DNA of 64,000 bases from Serilophus lunatus (taxonomy: Eukaryota > Chordata > Aves > Passeriformes > Eurylaimidae): contig VXBA01003135.1 in NCBI GenBank assembly GCA_013399895.1, forward strand, positions 1,443,553 through 1,507,552, written 5' to 3'. The notes beneath the pieces are model-generated. The model was not told the origin of the DNA, ran no database searches, and saw only the letters and a program-made list of their open reading frames with translations. This document shows, in pieces, positions 61,501 through 64,000 of this stretch. A program made the translations under genes and the position numbers. Numbering within the stretch: position 1 is the first letter of the stretch; every line of letters begins with the position of its first letter.

Positions 61501-63120
61501 GAAAATGAAAGAAGCTCCTTGCAGGAAAAACCTTGGTTCAATACAACAGAGACAATAGTCTAATTCTTAAAAATAGGGCTTAATGTTTTGCAGTGTTGTT
61601 GACTGAGATGAGACTTTCAAAGAAGCTTTACTTTTCATTGTTTTCATCTTTATGTGAAATCTCATTAAGGCAAAATCACCTAATGAAGAAACCACCATAT
61701 AGTGGGTTTGTGTGCTCCAGCCAAGACTGTTCCCTAGGCCTGTTTACATTTCAAATGACATCCCATGAATGGAAGGCAACTGCCAATTGTACCTGGGAGT
61801 CCTGGGGAGCATCATCACCATCTGTCTCCACACTCAAACTTTCATAAGGTTCAAAATCCTCAGAGTACTCCAGAGATGGTTTAATGTAGAGTTTATCCCC
61901 TCTTTCTGTTTTAATCGCCACAGTTTTCTGTCAAAAGAAACATTCAAAGAAATCAGATGTCTCCTGTGCTAGAATAATCATCACATTTTACATTATAATG
62001 TCTAGACAGAGCACTGCTTTCCCCCTCTGAGCAGAGGAGGCTTATGTTCTCCCTGAGTTCACCTTTGGGCCCCTGAATTATGGTTTAAGTGCCCTGGTCA
62101 AACCCTCCAGCTGCTGCTGCTGTCCCAGACTGGGTCAGGCCCTGCACAAATCATGTGTGCATGTAATCAACTACAGAATAAAGGCTGGACATAAAGTAAT
62201 GAAGCATTAGAGCTTGAAGGTGCAAGACTGTTCTGAAAGAAAAGCAAGCCTGCATGGCATGAACGCTGGATCTGCAGTGACACAGACCCTGATTCCCTGT
62301 CCCATGGATATCCAGTCAGGATAAATACTAATCAATTAGGGCAATTATGTGGGTGACAAGTCCCCACTGTTCTGAATTCACATTTGTTCTGCGAAGTCAT
62401 ACTCCTTGACAGGTTAACTCAGATCCTTCTTTAGGCCAGAAGAAAAAAGGATCATGTAGCTAATGGCTCCAAATTTCTTACAGGCAGAGGGTATTTTTAT
62501 TGCATTTATGCATTTTTCTCTCTTTTTATTTATTTTTTTATTTTACTTTATTTTTATTTATCTCTGCATTTTTTTCTCAACTCTACAAGAATTTGTCACA
62601 AATTACAACTCAAAACTATGCAAATTACACCTGTGCGTCACTCAATCCTATTGCAGGGTAGAGAACAGCACTGAGAGGCATTAATGTCTCTCTAAAATGA
62701 GTTTCTCCATCCTTTGCACTACATAAATTCTCTAGGCTGCCATCAGAGATGCCCAGCAACAGCAATTCTGCTGGTGGACACATTGAGTCAATCATGTCCA
62801 GGCTACAAAAGTTTCTGTGATAGATGTCACTGAAACCAGATCCCTTCAATGAGATTTGCCCCTTTAGGCTACAAAGTAGTCACAAAACTGGCCACAGAAT
62901 CAGTTCGTATTGTCATTCAATAAACAGACCAAGCCAAGACTAAGATTCTCTAGCCCCAACTAACTACTAGTTGCAACCAGTTTCCCCTAAAATTATTCAT
63001 GACCTAAGAGCCAGTTCAAAGACATTCTTCCCAACTGCTTCTTACCTGAAGCCAGCTCCTGCGTTGGGTCTTGCCTGGTGCAGTCTGTGTGCTGCATTCT
63101 GCCAACTCACCATCTTCTAC
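16457..63120 (-). CDS. KATNIP: KATNIP (KIAA0556), katanin-interacting protein; 23 exons, 5' end outside the window
   Basis: KATNIP binds katanin and microtubules at the ciliary basal body; human loss causes Joubert syndrome 26, and the protein also regulates the ciliary kinase CILK1 (established knowledge). Recognition rests on close agreement with the remembered vertebrate protein, such as KTPQRGVKEFGLLVDD, RKGPGNCHFDFAQEI and the C-terminal ALRPKTC. The 23 exons listed below join in frame to 1,459 codons plus stop. The human protein is about 1,618 residues, and about 120 N-terminal residues lie off the right edge. Order: acidic and basic N-terminal region (codons 1-305), WGD/WNY module 1 (306-450), Ser/Asp-rich linker, module 2 (about 820-960), linker, module 3 (about 1050-1220), module 4 (about 1240-1411), basic tail. 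No signal peptide or membrane segment is seen. Every intron is GT-AG. The gene spans about 47 kb here against roughly 230 kb in human. No inactivating stop or frameshift was found, apart from the unusual junction near 55.0 kb. Confidence 0.95.
16765..16812 (+). mobile_element. Short CR1 3'-end remnant, plus orientation
   Basis: Contains 'ctcctccaacccaaatcatt' followed by 'ctgcaaaact', like the CR1 terminus CTTCCAACCCAAATCATTCT. It lies about 250 bp upstream of the last KATNIP exon (inside the intron), antisense to the gene. Confidence 0.55.
17049..17073. repeat. (AT)n microsatellite in KATNIP intron
   Basis: Two short AT runs interrupted by one C, in the last intron (16513-17875). The rest of that intron shows only a possible CR1 3' remnant at 16765-16812. 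Confidence 0.8.
17876..17964 (-). CDS. KATNIP: KATNIP exon 22
   Basis: 89 nt with acceptor TTTTCAG|C and donor CCAG|GTAAAT. It encodes NHVGDQDVRMMNENEIVTNS then KKKQIVADP, matching the conserved C-terminal stretch 'N..EDQD.QMMNEN.I'. Phases are 1-in and 1-out, consistent with both neighbours. The 2.2-kb intron to its right holds nothing I recognise. Confidence 0.93.
20200..20360 (-). CDS. KATNIP: KATNIP exon 21, end of module 4
   Basis: 161 nt with acceptor ATATCTGTAG|CTT and donor ATTAG|GTATGT. It encodes LLVDDLLVYNGILDMVTHVL, then SGILPTCNPMVPYHTILFTD and a charged end. It closes the fourth WGD/WNY module with the 'VDD.L.Y.G.L' strand that each module carries after its WNY motif. Confidence 0.95.
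20375..20398. repeat. (AAAC)n microsatellite
   Basis: About five AAAC units, just upstream (gene sense) of exon 21's acceptor. It leaves the acceptor region T/G-rich on the transcribed strand. Confidence 0.85.
21015..21116 (-). CDS. KATNIP: KATNIP exon 20, WNY motif of module 4
   Basis: 102 nt, phase 0 at both ends, with acceptor CTTTTACAG and donor GGT|GTAAGT. It encodes VNRVYVIFDVPTTVSMIKLW then NYAKTPQRGVKEFG, near-identical to the remembered human protein. The WNY motif (W-N-Y-A-K-T-P) is the fourth in the gene. Confidence 0.96.
21436..21645 (+). mobile_element. CR1 LINE 3' fragment, plus orientation
   Basis: Contains 'aggccccatctctggaagtg', 'tccaaggccaggttggacag' and 'gcttggagccacctgggata', the standard CR1 3' region. 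It is antisense to KATNIP in the intron between exons 19 and 20. The overlapping open frame at 21408-21944 is repeat-derived. Confidence 0.92.
23775..23914 (-). CDS. KATNIP: KATNIP exon 19, module 4 middle
   Basis: 140 nt with acceptor TTTTTTTCAG|AT and donor TTG|GTACAT. It encodes IAAFPDSVNILEDVSGDIRT then PDKLIDRVNDTTDGRHMWLA. The 'DKLID.VN.T.D..HMWLAP' block recurs in modules 2 and 3. The 2.66-kb intron to its left carries the CR1 copy at 21436. Confidence 0.95.
25682..25792 (-). CDS. KATNIP: KATNIP exon 18, WGD motif of module 4
   Basis: 111 nt. I placed the acceptor at CTTTTTAG|TTG (25793/25792) because it keeps phase with exon 17. In-frame CAGs 9 and 15 nt further in are alternatives. 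The donor is AACA|GTATCC. It encodes FQFQLLTSWGDPYYIGLNGL then ELFNENGDPILLSEN. The WGDPYYIGL.GLE signature starts module 4. Confidence 0.9.
26149..26210 (-). CDS. KATNIP: KATNIP exon 17
   Basis: 62 nt encoding TGSKRMEQASMDYEAPLMPC, matching a conserved linker (EASMDYEAPLMPCG-like) between modules 3 and 4. The acceptor TTTTTTTGGCAG is good. The donor TGTG|GTTGTA is weak, so the exact right-hand junction is less certain. Flanking introns are only 320 and 356 bp. Confidence 0.82.
26531..26688 (-). CDS. KATNIP: KATNIP exon 16, end of module 3
   Basis: 158 nt encoding AKVVHVLLDGHSISPPEGFL then IRKGPGNCHFDFAQEILFLD and YLQPQPTNKVHRR. The donor is GGAG|GTAAAG. The acceptor (AACAAG|GCC) has a poor pyrimidine tract. 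I chose it because phase and the conserved RGAK.VHV.LDG text agree. An alternative acceptor 6 nt inside would drop two residues. Confidence 0.9.
26709..26730. repeat. (ATGAC)n microsatellite
   Basis: About four ATGAC units, just upstream (gene sense) of the weak exon 16 acceptor. Confidence 0.75.
26990..27195 (+). mobile_element. CR1 LINE 3' fragment, plus orientation
   Basis: Contains 'gggtggtcaggcactggcac', 'catccctggagggatttaaa', 'atgggttagtggtggccttt' and 'cttttccaacctaaacaatt', the usual CR1 3' end. It may extend left to about 26800. It is the only clear element in the 3.9-kb intron 26689-30607. Confidence 0.9.
27200..30607. other. Remainder of KATNIP intron between exons 15 and 16
   Basis: Intronic sequence, AT-rich. 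A CR1-tail remnant is seen near 30283-30330 (AGAATCATAGAGTAAG, minus orientation). I see no exon, RNA gene or conserved motif otherwise. Confidence 0.6.
30608..30773 (-). CDS. KATNIP: KATNIP exon 15, module 3 middle and WNY motif
   Basis: 166 nt with acceptor CTCTTTATAG|G and donor GGG|GTAAGT. It encodes LIDGTNITVEDDHMWLIPFS, then FGEDHLLTIHFDKTESIAGL and RFWNYNKSPEDTYRG. It pairs 'LIDG.N.T.DDHMWL.PF' with the WNYNKSP motif, as in module 2. Confidence 0.96.
32923..33100 (-). CDS. KATNIP: KATNIP exon 14, WGD motif of module 3
   Basis: 178 nt with acceptor TTTTATTAAG|GC and donor GAAAA|GTAAGT. It encodes LQLNFTMTWGDSHYLGLTGL, then EVIGKNGHALKITTEQISAS and PQDLNDLPEYTGDSRTLEK. 'WGDSHYLGLTGLEV' is the third WGD signature. 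Confidence 0.96.
34270..34500 (-). mobile_element. Old CR1 LINE fragment, minus orientation
   Basis: Antisense CR1-like text ('aagggacctctggaggtgcc', later 'caaagatttcctaatactcc') in the 1.83-kb intron between exons 13 and 14. Diverged; boundaries approximate. Confidence 0.6.
34932..34995 (-). CDS. KATNIP: KATNIP exon 13 (short linker exon)
   Basis: 64 nt with acceptor CCTTTTTAG|GCT and donor AAAAT|GTAAGT. It encodes AQEPDSLSECTPKEMGIFTG plus K. Its last base joins exon 14 to make the Cys codon of GKC, which is conserved. It lies in the linker between modules 2 and 3. Confidence 0.88.
34996..38648. other. KATNIP intron between exons 12 and 13
   Basis: 3.65 kb. It contains a probable old CR1 copy (36640-37060). 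Several open frames of 60-116 codons on both strands have no splice context or family resemblance. Confidence 0.6.
36640..37060 (+). mobile_element. Old CR1-like LINE fragment, plus orientation
   Basis: Resembles the more ancient CR1 3' region: 'gaggacattaaatgaaccta', 'aagttctttgctgggcaacc', 'tgccacagagcattgtaaat' and 'tcaaagagctagtggatgaa'. Highly diverged, antisense to KATNIP. Boundaries are estimates. Confidence 0.55.
38649..38857 (-). CDS. KATNIP: KATNIP exon 12
   Basis: 209 nt with acceptor GTTGCCTTCAG|CT and donor CAACAG|GTAGGG. It encodes PEHFGDTILFTTDDDILEAI, an acidic stretch, then ELKRPTTADREGDERPFTQA. 'GDTILFTTDDDILEAI' and 'KRP.TADREGDERPFTQAG' are conserved KATNIP text. The second contains two R-P-x-T motifs (38709-38723 and 38676-38690). 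Confidence 0.95.
39419..40153 (-). CDS. KATNIP: KATNIP exon 11, complete module 2
   Basis: 735 nt with acceptor ATTGTTTTCAG|AT and donor GGAG|GTATCC. It encodes about 245 residues: a charged start (DEDFSIKDKATSRAKW), then a complete module in one exon. The module holds LVIDIRTTWGDRHYVGLNGI, then LMDGVNRTQDDMHLWLAPFT, then VAMIRVWNYNKSRIHSFRGV and DIVMLLDEQCIFKGEIVKAS. Modules 3 and 4 spread the same elements over three or more exons. The 561-bp intron after it (38858-39418) shows nothing else. Confidence 0.97.
41421..41442. repeat. (AT)n microsatellite
   Basis: About eleven TA units in KATNIP intron sequence. Confidence 0.9.
41960..42195 (-). mobile_element. Possible ancient CR1 fragment, minus orientation
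   Basis: Text such as 'gatgagcagagctgcagttt' followed by 'tatctcacaagtgcctgtgc' resembles the antisense internal CR1 region (CAGAGCTG...CTCACAAG.GC). Strongly decayed. It could be another LINE. Confidence 0.4.
44404..45298 (-). CDS. KATNIP: KATNIP exon 10, end of module 1 plus Ser/Asp-rich linker
   Basis: 895 nt, the largest exon, with acceptor TTATTTTTGTAG|GAC and donor AAAG|GTAGGA. It begins DLDVGAKKVKIYVDENLIFD then GELGRASGD, closing module 1 with the strand that follows each WNY. The remaining ~265 residues are rich in Ser, Glu, Asp, Lys and Asn without folded-domain signatures, so probably disordered. It contains an R-P-S-S motif (44600-44614). It joins exon 11 through a shared Asp codon. 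Confidence 0.95.
45735..45900 (-). mobile_element. CR1-like remnant with poly-A run, minus orientation
   Basis: Reads 'tacagagctagaaaggacag', then about 13 A residues (45758-45770), then 'tcatccagtccatctttttc', the antisense CR1 3' pattern (AGAAAGGAC...ATCATCCAGTCC). Diverged. Confidence 0.5.
49530..49622 (+). mobile_element. CR1 LINE 3' end, plus orientation
   Basis: Classic CR1 terminus: 'ccatggcaggggggctggaa', 'ctttaaggtccttccaaccc', 'aaaccattttatgattctaa'. Heavily 5'-truncated and antisense to KATNIP. Confidence 0.93.
50067..50198 (-). CDS. KATNIP: KATNIP exon 9, WNY motif of module 1
   Basis: 132 nt, phase 0 at both ends, donor AGT|GTAAGT. It encodes ENLLWMCPFHPPVQLYFVIR then NLTRSRGFGISKIKIWNYNT and TTPS. 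'W.CPF' matches 'HMWL.PF' of the other modules, and 'ISKIKIWNYN' is the first WNY. The acceptor (ACTCACAAAG|GAA) has a modest pyrimidine tract. Confidence 0.93.
52381..52600 (-). mobile_element. CR1 LINE 3' fragment, minus orientation
   Basis: Antisense CR1: 'agagtggtttagattggaag', 'gggcagggacacctcccact', 'cttggacactcccagggatg' and 'ggcctccccaccctcacatg'. It is one of the best preserved repeats here, in the same orientation as KATNIP. The open frames over it on both strands are repeat-derived. Confidence 0.93.
53243..53263. repeat. (CTA)n microsatellite
   Basis: About six CTA/ACT units with one interruption. Confidence 0.75.
53932..54138 (-). CDS. KATNIP: KATNIP exon 8, WGD-like motif of module 1
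   Basis: 207 nt, phase 0 at both ends, with acceptor TTTTGGTCCAG|ATG and donor AAT|GTAAGA. It encodes MTTSVEAHDAIYVTMELLSN, then WGNPVNVGLSQVEFFDLHNE and KIFVSPHDVDIRNADNPGDL. 'NWGN..NVGLS.VEFFD' is the first, slightly altered WGD signature (Asn in place of Asp). The ATG is internal, not a start. Confidence 0.95.
54964..54979 (-). CDS. KATNIP: KATNIP candidate 16-nt micro-exon (exon 7)
   Basis: Exon 6 ends in phase 2 and exon 8 starts in phase 0, so direct joining would create a UGA. A 16-nt segment with acceptor GAGATTTTTCAG|A and donor CTG|GTAATC fixes the frame and adds (AG)A-ISLYL before MTTS. The intron separating it from exon 6 is only 54 nt, an exact multiple of three and open. So this segment may instead be the end of a longer exon 6 (54964-55146) that retains it. 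Either way the downstream frame is the same. Confidence 0.5.
54980..55033 (-). other. 54-nt in-frame mini-intron or retained exonic segment
   Basis: On the minus strand it starts GTATATATATATTTG and ends ATTTTTCAG, with a good branch-point-like GCTAACT in the middle. Its length is 18 codons without a stop. If translated it adds a hydrophobic, Tyr/Ile/Phe-rich insert. It is shorter than nearly all vertebrate introns, so splicing is uncertain. Confidence 0.5.
55034..55146 (-). CDS. KATNIP: KATNIP exon 6
   Basis: 113 nt with acceptor CTCTTATTTAG|ATG and donor AGCAG|GTATAT. It encodes MKSSVSSLFSSMTDPPEKSQ then TRTVVTKAVERICPFGS plus two bases. The end (TVTVVTKA.ERICP in remembered human text) is conserved. 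The ATG is internal. Part of the linker before module 1. Confidence 0.9.
55384..55402. repeat. (CA)n microsatellite
   Basis: About nine CA units in the 1.06-kb intron between exons 5 and 6, which is otherwise featureless. Confidence 0.85.
56204..56367 (-). CDS. KATNIP: KATNIP exon 5
   Basis: 164 nt with acceptor CTTTTGGTGGCAG|GA and donor AAAAG|GTATGG. It encodes PLSRPERLLSATRKSLCEED, then PGPSVSAVVQAMQIENEALQ and ADLQRQAVSTSPQK. 'RPLSATRK.LCE' and 'VLQA.Q.EN.ALQ' are conserved in the human protein. The second half is likely a short coiled coil. The 1.77-kb intron to its right holds nothing recognised. Confidence 0.95.
58138..58287 (-). CDS. KATNIP: KATNIP exon 4
   Basis: 150 nt with acceptor TTTATGTTGCAG|AA and donor TTTTA|GTAAGA. 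It encodes VKPVRILSAKRKDNAELYIP, then VKPVGAKNKVARPLSAEFLH and QERHEGICF. 'LSAKRKDNAE.F.P.KP' is conserved. It carries two of three R-x-L-S-A motifs. The strong donor one base into a codon fixes phase with exon 5. Confidence 0.93.
59600..59861 (-). CDS. KATNIP: KATNIP exon 3, acidic region
   Basis: 262 nt with acceptor TATTGTACCAG|GAA and donor AGTA|GTGAGT. It begins ELGSSLKCSVEEEGMEEDSL then SDDCDSVEENVFSEPSPTEE and ends GLTELEFNQDQS. The acidic Ser-rich block matches human 'SSDEYDSIEEDILSEPEPED' and has many casein-kinase-2-type sites. The 1.31-kb intron to its left shows nothing else. Confidence 0.95.
61793..61927 (-). CDS. KATNIP: KATNIP exon 2
   Basis: 135 nt, phase 0 at both ends, with acceptor TTTTGACAG|AAA and donor CCCAG|GTACAA. 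It encodes KTVAIKTERGDKLYIKPSLE, then YSEDFEPYESLSVETDGDDA and PQDSQ, aligning with human 'QKSVQIRTE...DYSDDFELC'. The 1.93-kb intron to its left shows nothing recognised. Confidence 0.94.
62515..62575. repeat. T-rich low-complexity tract
   Basis: TTTAT/TTTTA-rich stretch in the first intron of the window (61928-63045). No other content seen there. Confidence 0.7.
63046..63120 (-). CDS. KATNIP: KATNIP first coding exon visible in window (exon 1 here)
   Basis: 75 nt, phase 0 at both ends, donor CTTCAG|GTAAGA. The acceptor is placed at GTGTCCCAG|GTA behind a pyrimidine-rich tract. It encodes VEDGELAECSTQTAPGKTQR then RSWLQ, aligning with human 'EEALRRSSRTAPSKVQRRGWHQ'. This is roughly residue 120 of the human protein, so earlier exons and the start codon lie past 64000. 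Confidence 0.88.
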
Positions 63121-64000
63121 CTGGGACACTTTTTCAGAAGGTAGAGGCAAGAGTTAGAAGACAGAAAGTAGAAATAGGATATCTGACAATATACACCTTA
63201 GTTCACATTTTGGTTTGGGGTATGTGTTGGGCTTTTTTCTCAGGTGAGGACAGAAGAGTAAGTCTTGACATGTGAATGGTATCACCAACAGAAAAGCCAT
63301 TCCATTTCAGATCCTGGCCAGTTGTACATTAGTAGCAGGAGTTTGGAACCTCTTCGGGGACAGTCATCTTCATGTTTATTCAAGAGTATAAACTCTTTAA
63401 AGATATTTTAGCTTAACAGGAAGTGAAGCCCCACATTCTTTGATATGAAAGTCTAGAAATATGTTCTAGAACAGGGGTGCATATCATTCTAACCCCCAGC
63501 TGGGTTGACAATAAGCTGGAAGCCAGTTGAGTCCCAAACCCCTAATACTAAAAACAGGCTCTGACAGACAGGATTCTGGTGAACAATGGGTGATATGATG
63601 GGTTTACAAAGGAATTTTATGTATTTACTCTAAAATTTAAAGTATTGGCAGATTAAGCAGAATATATCAGGTATTTAAGATACTGTCCAGAGAAGGATTC
63701 TTCATGTACAAGCCATAAATGAAGGACAAACAACCATCATCCTTCATTTCTAAAGCAAGGAAGAGTTGGTACTGGAAATTCTGCAAAAAAATCTCTGTGT
63801 GGTCAAAGAGAAATAAGAGTTCCTGTGCTGGACATGCCCTCAACTTACAGTGGAACAACGGATTTTTAAGAAGATGCTCTGGTTGAGACAGAGGGACAAA
63901 CATCTTGCAGGTCACATCAGCATCCTCAATGGAACAAGGGCATCACCAACACTCCCAGTAGTATCCTAAATAAAGGCATCTCATTTCCTATGTCCAAGAC
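63121..64000. other. KATNIP intron sequence to the window edge
   Basis: 880 bp without a recognisable exon. The minus-strand open frame at 63667-63915 has no similarity to the expected KATNIP N-terminal region, so I read it as intron. Confidence 0.65.

Noticed and set aside
1..64000. tRNA, rRNA, CRISPR array, bacterial operon or phage system
   Set aside because: No cloverleaf, repeat-spacer pattern or prokaryotic gene layout was seen; the spliced genes and CR1 elements show vertebrate DNA.

Overview
This window is vertebrate nuclear DNA, most likely from a bird. It carries spliced genes with GT-AG introns, many decayed CR1-type LINE fragments (the typical avian and reptilian retroposon), short microsatellites and no mammalian SINEs. 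There are no operons, ribosome binding sites, CRISPR arrays, or tRNA or rRNA genes that I can see. Introns are compact (54 bp to 4.8 kb), which fits a bird genome.

The dominant feature is the 3' nine-tenths of KATNIP (KIAA0556, katanin-interacting protein), a ciliary basal-body and microtubule protein. It is on the minus strand from about 63.1 kb down to a stop codon at 16457-16459. I reconstructed 23 coding exons whose splice phases all agree, giving 1,459 codons plus stop. The first coding exons (the N-terminal ~120 residues, judging by the human protein) and the promoter lie beyond the right edge. The protein has an N-terminal acidic and basic, probably disordered, region with repeated R-x-L-S-A motifs. 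Four tandem WGD...WNY modules of the DUF4457/KATNIP type follow, with a long Ser/Asp/Glu-rich linker after module 1, and the protein ends in a short basic tail. One junction, at about 55.0 kb, keeps frame only if a 16-nt micro-exon behind a 54-nt intron is used, or if that 54-nt in-frame intron is retained.

At the left edge, on the plus strand, are the last two coding exons (2781-3386 and 3898-4321) of a second gene. It encodes a Ser/Thr/Pro-rich protein ending in a coiled coil and a BEN-like domain. I cannot name it. Its ATTAAA polyadenylation signal is at 4702. The two genes converge, separated by about 12 kb (4.7-16.4 kb) in which I see only CR1 remnants and the presumed KATNIP 3' UTR. The rest of the window is intronic, with scattered CR1 pieces in both orientations and short AT, CA, AAAC and ATGAC repeats.
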